Source of the DNA: Myotis daubentonii
Taxonomy: Eukaryota > Chordata > Mammalia > Chiroptera > Vespertilionidae
NCBI RefSeq assembly: GCF_963259705.1
Contig: NC_081840.1
Location: forward strand, 115,867,074 to 115,931,073
Direction of reading: 5' to 3'
DNA length: 64,000 nucleotides
A model generated the notes under the pieces. The model did not search any database. It was not told the origin of the DNA and was given only the letters and a program-made list of their open reading frames with translations. Positions 22,761-32,499 of this stretch are shown in pieces. The first letter of the stretch is position 1. Each line of letters begins with the position of its first letter. The position numbers were made by a program, and so were the translations under genes.

Positions 22761-23609
22761 ATGCGGAGACAAAGAAACAGGACAAAATTGTCAATGGAAG
22801 AAATAGAGTTCAGAACCACACTTTTAAGGTCTCTCAAGAACTGTTTAGAAGCTGCCGATAAACTTAATGAGATCTACACGAAAACTAATAAGACCCTCGA
22901 TCTTATATTGGGGAACCAACTAGAAATTAAGCACACACGGACTGAAATAACGAATATTATACAGACGTCCGACAGCAGACCAGAGGAGCACAAGAATCCA
23001 GTCAATGATTTGAAATGCGAGGAAGCAAAAAACATCCAACCGGAAAAGCAAAATGAAAAAAGAATCCAAAAATGCGAGGATAGTGTAAGGAGCCTCTGGG
23101 ACAGCTTCAAGCGTACCAACATCAGAATTATAGGGGTGCCAGAAGATGAGAGAGAGCAAGATATTGAAAACCTATTTGAAGAAATAATGACAGAAAACTT
23201 CCCCCACCTGGTGAAAGAAATGGACTTACAGGTCCAAGAAGCGCGGAGAACCCCAAACAAAAGGAATCCAAAGAGGACCACACCAAGACACATCATAATT
23301 AAAATGCCAAGAGCAAAAGATAAAGAGAGAATCTTAAAAACAGCAAGAGAAAGAAACTCAGTTACCTACAAGGGAGTACCCATACGACTGTCAGCTGATT
23401 TCTCAACAGAAACTTTGCAGGCCAGAAGGGAGTGGCAAGAAATATTCAAAGTGATGAATACCAAGAACCTACAACCAAGATTACTTTATCCAGCAAAGCT
23501 ATCATTCAGAATTGAAGGTCAGATAAAGAGCTTCACAGATAAGGAAAAGCTAAAGGAGTTCATCACCACCAAACCAGGATTATATGAAATGCTGAAAGGT
23601 ATCCTTTAA
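22761..23609 (+). CDS. LINE-1 ORF1p-like RNA-binding protein of a HAL1 element, intact
   Basis: A 282-codon frame encodes an L1 ORF1-type nucleic-acid chaperone, which binds its own RNA in cytoplasmic particles. Residues about 12-65 form heptad-rich coiled coil (the trimerisation region). An RRM-like domain spans about 119-195, starting NIRIIGVPEDE and including the RHIIIKM strand. The C-terminal domain runs about 196-282 (VTYKGVPIRLSADFS, then the LYPAKLSF block). The start is the first ATG after the GC-rich leader and gives the conserved RRQRNRT N-terminus. It is shorter than typical mammalian ORF1p (about 330-340 aa), partly because the coiled coil has lost 14 residues relative to copy 2. 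No stop or frameshift interrupts it, which suggests youth or recent selection on the lineage. Whether it is expressed is unknown. Confidence 0.88.
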   Translation: MRRQRNRTKLSMEEIEFRTTLLRSLKNCLEAADKLNEIYTKTNKTLDLILGNQLEIKHTRTEITNIIQTSDSRPEEHKNPVNDLKCEEAKNIQPEKQNEKRIQKCEDSVRSLWDSFKRTNIRIIGVPEDEREQDIENLFEEIMTENFPHLVKEMDLQVQEARRTPNKRNPKRTTPRHIIIKMPRAKDKERILKTARERNSVTYKGVPIRLSADFSTETLQARREWQEIFKVMNTKNLQPRLLYPAKLSFRIEGQIKSFTDKEKLKEFITTKPGLYEMLKGIL

Positions 23610-24075
23610 GAAGAGGAAGAAAAAGGTAAAGATACAAATTATGAACAACAAATATGCATCTATCAACAAGTGAATCTAAGAATCAAGTGAATAAATAATC
23701 TGATGAACAGAATGAACTGTTGATTATAATAGAATCAGGGACATAGAAAGGGAATGGACTGACTATTCTTGGGGGGGAAAGGGGTGAGGGAGATGTGGGA
23801 AGAGACTGGACAAAAATCGTGCACCTATGGATGAGGACAGTGGGTGGGGAGTGAGGGCGGAGGGTGGGGCGGGAACTGGGAGGAGGGGAGTTATGGGGGG
23901 GGGGAAAAAAGGGAACAAATGTAATAATCTGAACAATAAAGATTTAATTAAAAAAAAAATAAAATAAACATGAGGAACTGAAACACAGTGAGGTTAAGTA
24001 ACTTGCCCAAGATTACATAACGGATAAGTGGCAGAGCTGGAATTCAAACCTAGGAATGTGGCACCAGAAGCCAAG

Positions 24076-24960
24076 CCAGGAGATAGCAAAGTGTGTGATG
24101 ACAATAAATACAAATACAAGTTAGTAATATCTGAGCAATTTTACCTTTTGGGATAAAGTTTAAAAATGGAAATAGAATTTAAGGTTATAACAAATGGGTA
24201 TTATTAATTCTTCAGCCTGAGTCCTTAAATATCTCCTCTTTAAGGTAAATGCTCAATGTACTAATCCCTATGAAGAGCAGCAGCCTGATTTAGTTTCATA
24301 CCTTTTAACAGTCACCATCTGTGTACCACTGGTTTGGCATGGAACAGATTAACTTTGATCTGATGAGCTGCATTTTATAAATAGAATTAATAACAGGCTT
24401 TGTGGAGATGAGGTCATCGGGTTTACACTAAAGTTGTAATGCATGCGGACATCAAGGCCTCATTGGTTCAGCTCCTTCTTGTCCGAAGGCTAAACCTTCT
24501 CTTCTCCATGGATGTACTTGGCCTTGGATCAGCAAACTATCTTGTTGCTCTGCACATTCATTCTGCAACAGAGAACTCAGTAGAGAAAAAGTATGTTTTC
24601 TTACCATTACTGGTGTCCTCTCAAAGCTCCATTTTTTCTTACATTTGGAGCATTTCCTATTATTTCTAGTCTTCAGCATTTGTAATTTATCTTACATGAT
24701 TTTGTCCACTACCAGTTGCTTTTCCCATCTCTGAAAAAAGAGGAAATACATTTTGCATGTCCCCTTTTTTGGGTCCCTCTACATGGACCCTGTAAGGAAC
24801 TGATAAGCTCTCTCATGGCAGAGATTCCCCATCTCTGTGGCCTCAAAAAAACAACTTTGTAGTTATGCATCTCTCCTCTGCATTGAAGTAGGTTCCAACA
24901 CAGAGGCATGGACCTTCATGTTACAAATTATCTTTTGGAGGTTTCTTGCTATAACACACA
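24076..24960. other. Unique noncoding DNA
   Basis: No repeat family or exon is recognised between the MIR and the (CA)n tract. Frames here are overlapping on both strands and have no supporting features. Confidence 0.45.
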
Positions 24961-24967
24961 TACACAT

Positions 24968-24968
<1 letters not shown>

Positions 24969-25006
<38 letters not shown>
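24969..25006 (+). repeat. (CA)n microsatellite
   Basis: About 19 uninterrupted CA units, preceded by an imperfect 'acacatacacatg' lead-in. Confidence 0.95.
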
Positions 25007-25007
<1 letters not shown>

Positions 25008-25445
25008 TGTGTGGAGCACAAACATTGGTAAAAGAAATGGCTATAGTCACTCCTGTATCTCCCATATTCCCTACCTTCACTATTTCTCTAATTAAATTTA
25101 TTGGGGTTAATAAGATTATATAGATTTCCATTGTATATATCTCTACTAAGGTCGGGGGGGAGAGAGATGCTAGGTTTCTGGCAAAATGGAAGGGGGACTT
25201 ACTAGTATTCCCACTAGTGAAAGAGAAGGCAGTCTCATCTCCCATAACTTTCAGCTTGGGAGCAGAAAGTAACAAAAAAACAGCATTGAATACTGAGCTC
25301 CAAGAAATGGGAAAGGGGTAAGGAATTCACTTTGTAAAGGAAGCTTTTTCCCAGCACCCAGCACAGAGCCAGCAGAGCAGCAGAGAGTAGCAACAACCCA
25401 GCACAGGGCTTGGTAGTAGCAAAGCCACAATGGAGGAGATGATGG
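25007..25445. other. Unique noncoding DNA
   Basis: Nothing recognised. A G-run and 'agagag' patch lies near 25154-25170. Confidence 0.4.
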
Positions 25446-25459
25446 CTGGAAGAGATGAT

Positions 25460-25733
25460 TCCTCCTCCTCCTCCTCCTCCTCCTCCTCCTCCTCCCCCTC
25501 CTCCTCCTTCTTCTTCTTTTCTCCTTACCCAAGGATATGTTTCCCATTGATTCTTTTTTTTTTCTTTTTGCAGAGAGGAAGTGTGCAGAGAAGAGAGATA
25601 GAGAAACATTGGTGTGAGAGAGAGATTGGGGATCAAACCCAAAACCTGGTCATTTGCCCTGACCAGGAATCAATTCCATAACCTTTTGGTGTACAGGATG
25701 ACACTGCAACCAACTGAGCCACACCGGCCAGGG
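25460..25733 (-). mobile_element. Ves SINE, antisense, with a (TCC)n tail
   Basis: A 14-bp duplication, CTGGAAGAGATGAT, flanks the unit at 25446-25459 and 25734-25747. The tRNA-like head is at the right ('gagccacaccggccaggg') and the tail at the left is a pure (TCC)n/(TTC)n microsatellite (25460-25520). The tail has expanded into a purine/pyrimidine mirror tract. Frames reading poly-Ser or poly-Gly here are artefacts of that tract. Confidence 0.92.
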
Positions 25734-25747
25734 CTGGAAGAGATGAT

Positions 25748-27424
25748 GACTCTTGTGGTGGCAGGGTAATATTGCAGTTCTGCAGTCGCCAAAAATGTAG
25801 ACAAGCACAAGTCAACAAGGACAGTCACAAGTGCTTATGACAGTGGCTGGTTCACAGATGTGAGCCAGGGAACAGAATGTATTGGGAAATTGGGATTTTA
25901 ATAATAACACAGCTGGGGAATCTCTAGGAGGCAGTGGGTTTTCTTAACACTATGGAGAGCACCTGTTATATGTGCACATGCCAACGTGTTTCCTTTCCCT
26001 TCTATCTCGAAGCACAAGTCAAGGATGATTAAACCAAATGGTGACTGAAAAGATTATGGAGCAATTATGCAGTTATAAGTAGACTTACATGGCAGAAAAT
26101 TCTAAGTAAATCTAGACACTAGGTAAATAGTTTTCCTATCCTGGTATGAAGTGTGTGGAGCAAGAACTAGCTTTTCTGAATAAAACACTTCTAGTCACTG
26201 GCTGGTAGCCTTTTTTTTTTTTTTTTATGTAAGCCACAGTGAGCCGAATAAAGTAGAACTAGCCAAATGAGCAGGATCTGGGATCTTACTCCTGGAACTT
26301 GCTAGCAGGGTGGGTATCAATCAAGCTTACAAAATTATAATTTTGCCCAGCAATGCACAAAGCCTTTCAATGACGATGTTGGAGTCTCTGAGCTTAGGCT
26401 CTTGACTGCCTGTTCCTAAGCAACAGAGGGACTGGCAGAGAATGTGTTTTGTCGTATCATTAAATAAAGGCTGCACAATGCTGAAAACTGTGGGCAGAAA
26501 TTGCGTTAATTGTATTTATTTTTTGGTGTATTATATTAAAAAATAAACAAAAATCTGTTTTGCCCTAGAAAATGTGCTCTCACTTGCTTTCTCTTTCTGT
26601 CTGTCTCTCTCACTCCGTTTCTGTCTCTTATTTTTGAGCACTACCACTTCTTTTTCTCATTTTTCTTACTGCAATTGAAGCAGAGCATTTATCTTTTTTA
26701 TGGGCAGTATTTCAAGGTTTTTTCCCCCCCAGCTCTGCTCTATCATAGAAAAATTGGATCATATACTGTAACAGCCAAAAGGAGTCCAGGGGATCCTTTA
26801 GCAATCTCCTGTACTTTATTCTTACAGCAACCATGCTTCAGAGAGGGGAAGGGACTGCCTGGAACTAACTTGTCTCTAATGTTTCAGATTAGTCATCACT
26901 GCCTCAGTGAAGCCTCTGTTGACACCACAGGGGTGTATGGCCTCTCATTGGAAAAGGTATGCATTACATTCACCACTCAGTTGTTAGGACACATTGCCTT
27001 TGCTCTTATAAGTTCCATGGCGACTCTCTTGTTCATTGTCCCATACCAAGAGTTTGATATGGTAGCCGATCCTCAATAAACATGTTGAGTGAATTGGACA
27101 AGGCCACACAACCAGTTGGTGAAAAACTAGGACTAAGACCCAAATTTTTTATTTTCTATGTTAGTGTTATTCCATGACCTACTACAAATATTACAGTGGT
27201 ATGGAGAAAATTAATACAGTTAGAGGATCCCGGCTATGCTGTCTTCCTGCTGCTCTAATACAAGATGAATGGTCATAGGGATGATTAAATCTGTCTGCAG
27301 CCAGCTGGGTTTTAGCTCAGTCTCTGCCATGGGCCAATCTGCTCCACGTCTGAGACTCTTCATGAAATGAGCTGGGCTCTGCCTCGGATATGCCACTTTT
27401 CTTTCTCACATTTAACAAAAGAAC
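25748..27424. other. Unique noncoding DNA with an L2-like 3' end
   Basis: A 15-bp T-run lies at 26212-26226. Around 26930-27110, 'tttgatatggtagccgat' and 'cctcaataaacatgttgag' resemble an L2-type 3' terminus, followed by a short antisense MIR-like patch. A 134-codon frame at 26675-27079 has no recognisable domain and I do not call it a gene. Confidence 0.45.
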
Positions 27425-27439
27425 AAAGTAACTATTCTA

Positions 27440-28839
27440 TTGCTGTGCAGAAGTGTTTTATTTTGATGTAGTCCCATTTGTTATTTTTTTTCTTTGTTTC
27501 TCTTGCCCTAGGAGATGTATCAGAAAACATATTGGTATGAGAGATATCTGAGATTTTGCTGCCTATGGTTCTTCTAGGACTTTTTTTAATGGTTTCATGA
27601 CTTACATTTAAGTCTTTTATCTCTTTTGAGTTTATTCTTGTGTATGGTATAAGTTGGTGATCTAGTTTCATTTTTTGGCATATATATGTCCAATTTTCCC
27701 ATCACCATTTATTGAAGAGACTGTCTTTATTCCATTGTATGATCTTGCTTCCTTTGCCAAATATTAATTGAGCATTATGACTTAGGTCGATTTATGGGTT
27801 CTTTGTTCTGTTTCATTGCTCTATATGCCTGCACAGCAAAGAAATGATTGTCAAAAAGAAAAGAGATCCCACTGCATGGAAGAAGATATTTGCCAATGAT
27901 ACATCTGGTAAGGGGTTAATTTCAAAATATATAAAGAACTCATACAACTTAATAAAAGGAAGACAAACAATCCAATTAAAAAATGGGCAAAGGACCTAAA
28001 TAGACACTTCTCCAAAGCAGACATATAGATGGCCAAGAGACACATGAAAAGATGCTTAAAGTCACTAATCATCAGAGAGATACAAATTAAAATGGCAATG
28101 AGGTACCATCTCACACCTGCTAGAATGGCTACTGTCAACAAATCAATAAACAACAAGTGCTGGTGAGAATGTGAAGAGAAGGGAACCCTACTACTAGTAC
28201 ACTGCTGGTGGGAATGCAGACTGGCACAGCCACTGTATAAAACAGTATGGAGTTTCCAAAAAGAATTAAAAATGGAACCACTGTTTGACCCAGAGATCCC
28301 ACTTCTGGGAATATATTCTAAGAAGCCCAAAATGTTAATCAGAAAGAATATATGCATCCCTATGTTCATAGCAGTGTTATTTACAATAGTTAAGATCTGG
28401 AAATAGCCCACATGCCCATCAGTAAATGAATGCATATAAAAGCTGTGGTACATTTATACAATGCAATGCTAAGCAGCTGTCAAAAAGAAGGCTCTCTTAC
28501 CTTTTGAGACAGCATGGAAGGACCTGGAGAGTATTATGCTAAATGAAATAAGCCAGTCAGAGAAAGACAAGTATCACTTACATGTGGAATCTAATGAATA
28601 AAATAACCTGATGAACAAAATAGATTCAGAGACAGGGAAGCAGGCAACAGACTGACAAATGCCAGAGAGAATGGGGGGAGGGGAGATTAACCAAAGAACT
28701 TGTATGCATATATGCATTACTCATGTACACAGACACCAGTGTGGAGAACCCTGGGGAAGGGAAGGGACTGAGAAGGAGGGGATCAACAGGTGAGAAAAGG
28801 GGACAACTGCAATACTTTCAACAATAAATTAAAGAAAAA
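27440..28839 (+). mobile_element. LINE-1 with a 5' inversion (twin priming)
   Basis: The first part (27440 to about 27831) is L1 ORF2 in antisense. The second part (about 27832-28839) is L1 ORF2 C-terminus and 3'UTR in sense. In L1 coordinates the two meet near the same 'gcacagcaa' motif, which occurs at the ORF2-proximal end of both parts. A 15-bp duplication (AAAGTAACTATTCTA at 27425-27439, AAAGTACCTATTCTA at 28840-28854, one mismatch) encloses the whole unit, so the inversion arose during one insertion. It has no coding capacity. Confidence 0.88.
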
Positions 28840-28854
28840 AAAGTACCTATTCTA

Positions 28855-29406
28855 CAGGTGCAGAGATAACTTTTGGTGATTCAATAGTTAGCACAAACAG
28901 ACAGGTGTCCTACTCACACGGAGATTACATCTAAGCACAAGCACTACTGGCCCTTCACACTTTACTCCACGTCAGGTGTCAGGTTTCTAATTCTCTAATT
29001 ATTGAGATCTCCAAGATTTATGAGGAGATATCTCTAGTAAGATGTTTTTGTCCTACACATTTTCTGTCCTCATTAATCAGACTCTGATGAAGCCATCTGT
29101 ACCAGGAAGTGACAGCCCAGTTACTTCTCTTCATATCCTAAGTGCTTGAAAAGATACATTACATTCCCTGCCTGACTTCCTCTCCTCCCATTCATTTCAT
29201 TACCATCTACATTTGAGTTTCTGCTCCTCATCTCCACAGCCCACCTTCCATTGGCCTCTGCTCCAATATTTCAGAAAAATTCTATACCAAAGTTTCCAAT
29301 ACTTCTAATTGCAAAATATAGTAGATAAAATTTTAATATTCCTTTCCTTCTGTGGTATAATAGACCCTTGACACTATGGAAAAATATGTCCCAAGAACAT
29401 TATGCA
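28855..29406. other. Unique noncoding DNA
   Basis: No recognised repeat or gene between the LINE-1 and the hAT element. Confidence 0.45.
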
Positions 29407-29687
29407 CCCTAGACCAGTGGTCGGCAAACCCCGGCTCACGAGCCACATGCGGCTCTTTGGCCCCTTGAGTGTGGCTCTTCCACAAAATACCACCTGCAGG
29501 TGAGCACGTACAGTGCAATTGAAACTTCGTGGCCCATGCGCAGAAGTCGGTTTTCGGCCTGGGCGAGTCTATTTTGAAGTGGCGCTAGAAGAAGTGGGGG
29601 GTGTCAGTCGGTCGGTCGGTCGGGCGGGCGAAGGGAGATGCGGCGCAGGTGGCCACGGGATATGCAGCGCGGGGGAGGTACATTGTT

Positions 29688-29816
29688 TTGAGGTACGCTC
29701 CCTGAAGTCAACCCCTTCTAACTCTCCCATCCACACTCTTCTTTCTGAAACAAGTATACAAGACAAGTGTGGATGGGAGAGTTGGAAGGGGGTCGACCTC
29801 AGCGAACGTACCTCAA
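29688..29816. other. Long inverted repeat / potential microRNA-like hairpin in the hAT element
   Basis: Arm one (29688-29740, starting 'ttgaggtacgctccctg') pairs with arm two (29765-29816, ending 'cgaacgtacctcaa') over roughly 52 bp with few mismatches. The loop is about 24 nt ('ctttctgaaacaag...'). A transcript from either strand would fold into a near-perfect stem-loop of pre-miRNA or short-hairpin size. Processing is not shown by the sequence. Confidence 0.8.
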
Positions 29817-29863
29817 TCAGATTGAGGACGTTTTTAGCAAAGGCCAGCTTAGGAGTACCCTAA

Positions 29864-30482
29864 TCTACACTAATAAAAGAGAAAAATGGTAATTGGCGTA
29901 TGAGCTACCCTTTTCATTGGCTAATCAGGGCTATATGCAAATTAACTGCCAACTAAGATTGGCAGTTAACTGCCAACAAGATGGCAGTTAATTTGCATAT
30001 GTAGGCACAATGCAGGGAGGCAAAAGGGAAAGCAGGAAGAAGCCCCCTGCCACTGACAGTGATCGGAAACCCAGGGGGTAGCTAAGAGCTGGGGGGCAGG
30101 GCCTTTGCCCTGCCCCCCAGCCATGATCGGAGAATCAGGTGCCTTTTCCGCCCTGGCCAGTGATAGCAGGAAGTAGGGGTGGAGCCAGCGATGGGAGCTG
30201 GGCACGGTCGAAGCTGGCAGTCCCAGGAGCTAGGGGCCCCTTGCCTGGGCCTAAAGCGAAGCCCACGATCGCGGGGCCACTGCAGCTGCGGGTCCCCGCT
30301 GCCCGAGCCGGACGCCTAGGCCAGAGGCATCAGGCCTGGGCAAGGGGCCGATCCTGCTATTGGGGGGTGATGGGGGTCAACGCCTGAGGGCTCCCAGTAT
30401 GTGAGAGGGGGCAGGCTGGGCTGAGGGACACTCCCCCCCACACACACACCCAGTGCACGAATTTCGTGCACCGGGCCCCTAG
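29864..30482 (+). mobile_element. HeliBat-type Helitron, 619 bp, inside the hAT element
   Basis: It starts TCTACACTAATAAAAG (29864) and ends in a perfect hairpin, GTGCACGAA/TTCGTGCAC, then CTAG (30479-30482). The left flank is A and the right flank T, and removing it rejoins the hAT text 'taccctaa' to 'ttaagttaataac'. A second palindromic cluster lies near its 5' end: ATATGCAAATTAACTGCCAA at 29933-29952, its inverted partner at 29981-30000, and a perfect 18-bp palindrome at 29959-29976 between them. There is no Rep/helicase frame. The GC-rich interior is unidentified and could be captured sequence. Confidence 0.9.
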
Positions 30483-30614
30483 TTAAGTTAATAACAATGT
30501 ACCTACCTATATAGTTTAAGTTTAAAAAATTTGGCTCTCAAAAGAAATTTCAATCGTTGTACTGTCGATATTTGGCTCTGTTAACTAATGAGTTTGCCGA
30601 CCACTGGCCTAGAC

Positions 30615-30930
30615 TCTTAAATATCACTATAGCCTATAATATCATCATAACTTGCAATATATTGCACCTAAAGAATTTTTGATGATTCAGATTCTTAAGG
30701 AGAGTCAATGTGCCCTTGATAGTAAGTAGAAGACAGGAAGACCACTTGGAGAGGTGGAAGCTCCCTGCTAAGGGACACGCTCTTCACACTAGCTGAGAAT
30801 TCAGCTTTGTGCCCTCACTAAGATTCCAAATCACTACTTGTCATGGAATTTGGGTGTGCTCAAATAACTAAAATTATGGAAGTTAAAGCTACACATGCTA
30901 GAGCTACATTACTATTGCTCACTATGTCTT
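30615..30930. other. Unique noncoding DNA
   Basis: Nothing recognised between the hAT and the next Ves. Confidence 0.4.
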
Positions 30931-31009
30931 AAATTTTTTTTAATCGCACCTGAGGATATGTTTATTGATTCTACAGAGAGAGGAAGGGGAGGAAGGTGGA
31001 AGGAAGGAA

Positions 31010-31067
<58 letters not shown>

Positions 31068-31473
31068 ATCAATGTGAGAGAGAAACATTGATTGGTTCCC
31101 TCCCATACATGCCCAGACTGAGGATCAAACCTACAACCTGCCGAAACCGGTTTGGCTCAGTGGATAGAGCGTCAGCCTGTGGACTGAAAGGTCCCAGGTT
31201 CCATTCCGGTCAAGGGCATGTACCTGGGTTGTGGGCACATCCCCAGTGGGAGATGTGCAGGAGGCGGCTGATCGATGTTTCTCTCTCATCGATGTTTCTA
31301 ACTCTCTATCTCTCTCCCTTCCTCTCTGTAAAAAACCAATAAAATATATTAAAAAAAAACACACAAAAATAAAAACAAAAAAAACCCCTACAACCTAGCT
31401 ATGTGCCCTGACTGGAAATTGAACCCATAGCCTTTTCATAGAACAATGCTCCAACCAATTAAGCTACCTGGCC
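30931..31473 (-). mobile_element. Ves SINE, antisense, with (GA)n, interrupted by a second Ves
   Basis: The host copy runs from its A-tail side ('aattttttttaatcgcacctgagg') through a (GA)n tract (about 31013-31064) to the head ('ccaattaagctacctggccagg'). Degraded flanks TTGCTCACTATGTCT and TTGCCCACTCTACCT are a plausible old duplication (30916-30930 and 31474-31488). A younger Ves sits inside it at 31140-31386. Confidence 0.88.
31140..31386 (+). mobile_element. Young Ves SINE nested in an older Ves
   Basis: The unit starts 'ccgaaaccggtttggctc', with A box TGGCTCAGTGG (31153-31163) and B box GGTTCCATTCC (about 31197-31207), and ends in an A-rich tail. The 10-bp duplication CCTACAACCT flanks it (31130-31139 and 31387-31396). 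Its sharper pol III boxes suggest it is younger than its host. Confidence 0.92.
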
Positions 31474-31488
31474 AGGTTGCCCACTCTA

Positions 31489-32499
31489 CCTTTAAAATCC
31501 TTTTCTTCTTTGGCTTTCAATCATTTAATCTCTGTTTCTCCTAAGTCTTTATGGTGGATTCCTATCCTTGTACCCACCCTTAAGTATTAGTATTATGTAG
31601 AGAACTGATCTCAGATAATTTCTCTTTGAATGAATAAATTTTCTTGTGCCAATGGGCTTGACTATTTCATATTGCCTGTATATTTAACTTCTAATATTAG
31701 ATGATGAAAAACATAACCTTGTTGAGAAAACTTTTATATAAATGTGACTTCTGTGTTAAACTGACATCATTCCCCCGTGTACCTATAGTGAATGCACTTG
31801 GGCTATTTATTCTCCATTTACCACCCCCAGAAACCATCCTGGTCTCTTTTTGCCATTCCTGTCCTGCTCTGTGCTACGGAAGGCTGACCTCTATGTATCA
31901 TCTGGGATTGCTAACATTTGGCCAATAAGAGGCACTGGTTAGAGAGTAAAGGATAGGAGAAGAGAAGCCAGGGCATCTATCACCCTCCCTCCGACCCTGC
32001 TTACCCAGAGTTCTGGCCATGGCTCTTTTCCTTTGTGGCCATAGATTTTTGCTAGTGGCCCCTTTTCCATGGCTTCAGTTTTTAATGGACTATAATGGTT
32101 TGTTCCTTCTTGCTGTTGCTAGTCCGTGGTTGCTTCACCATCCTCTTGTTTGTTTTCTTAACCATGTCCTTGCCTCTGTAAATAGTCACTTCATTTGAAA
32201 TGTCTTCATTCTGAGTGTGCCATCTGTTTCTTGCAAGCCCCTGAGTGATACAGAGGTAATTCACCTTATAGAAACATTTCCTATCCTTCCTCAACTACCT
32301 TAGCTATCTTTCACATTAACTATTGCAATCTCAGTTATACAAAATGTACAGATCAGTGAATGTTGTGCAGGGGAGACCAGAGTGCTACATAATCTCAAGA
32401 TGTGAGGGCTAGACAAAAGAAAACGCATCAATTAATGCAGATTCAAAGAAGCAGTGCAGTAGATTACTAAGTATTTTTTCTACTTCCCTTCATTATATT
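31489..32499. other. Unique noncoding DNA
   Basis: No recognised element. Frames here are short and unsupported. Confidence 0.4.

Larger units (their letters stand above)
22057..23964 (+). mobile_element. HAL1-like half-LINE, copy 1 (complete, intact ORF1)
   Basis: The unit is about 1.9 kb: a GC-rich 5'UTR (22057-22760), a single ORF1 (22761-23609), a purine-rich 3'UTR with long G runs (23760-23905), AATAAA at 23935-23940, and an A-rich tail. No ORF2 is present. It is flanked by an exact 16-bp duplication, TAAACATGAGGAACTG, at 22041-22056 and 23965-23980, so this is a full retrotransposed unit and not an L1 that later lost ORF2. It must depend on reverse transcriptase supplied in trans by LINE-1 (known for HAL1-type elements). 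A YY1-type AAGATGGCGGC lies at its 5' end. Confidence 0.9.
21985..24075 (-). repeat. MIR SINE split by a HAL1-like insertion
   Basis: The left part (21985-22056) has 'aatcttcacaatgacccc' and 'acattttaaacatgagg'. The right part (23981-24075) has 'gaggttaagtaacttgccc' and 'ggcagagctggaattc'. Joined, they form one antisense MIR. The insertion between them is the HAL1-like element, and its 16-bp duplication is MIR sequence. Confidence 0.85.
29415..30606. mobile_element. Non-autonomous hAT transposon holding a Helitron
   Basis: Terminal inverted repeats CAGTGGTCGGCAAAC (29415-29429) and GTTTGCCGACCACTG (30592-30606) are perfect over 15 bp. The 8-bp flanks CCCTAGAC (29407-29414) and GCCTAGAC (30607-30614) differ by one base, as expected of a hAT target duplication. 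Without the Helitron at 29864-30482 the element is about 570 bp. No transposase frame is present. It contains a tandem GTCG run (about 29608-29625) and a long internal hairpin (29688-29816). Confidence 0.9.

Noticed and set aside
22874..23296. 140-codon minus-strand frame within HAL1 copy 1
   Set aside because: It is the antisense shadow of the intact ORF1 (the same shadow recurs opposite copy 2).
25235..25681. Frames with long poly-Gly, poly-Arg or poly-Ser on both strands
   Set aside because: They are translations of the (TCC)n tail of a Ves SINE in different frames, with no coding support.
26675..27079. 134-codon plus-strand frame
   Set aside because: No recognisable domain, no splice context I can defend, and its 3' part overlaps an L2-like repeat end.
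29415..30606. Assignment of the hAT to the SPIN family
   Set aside because: The termini read CAGTGGTCGGCAAAC, which does not match the SPIN-type end I know, so I leave the family unnamed.
30895..31106. Frames of alternating Arg/Glu or Ser/Leu
   Set aside because: They read through the (GA)n microsatellite of a Ves SINE.
31141..31215. tRNA gene look-alike with A and B boxes
   Set aside because: It is the head of a Ves SINE: it continues into the Ves body and A-rich tail and has a target duplication. No true tRNA cloverleaf is complete.
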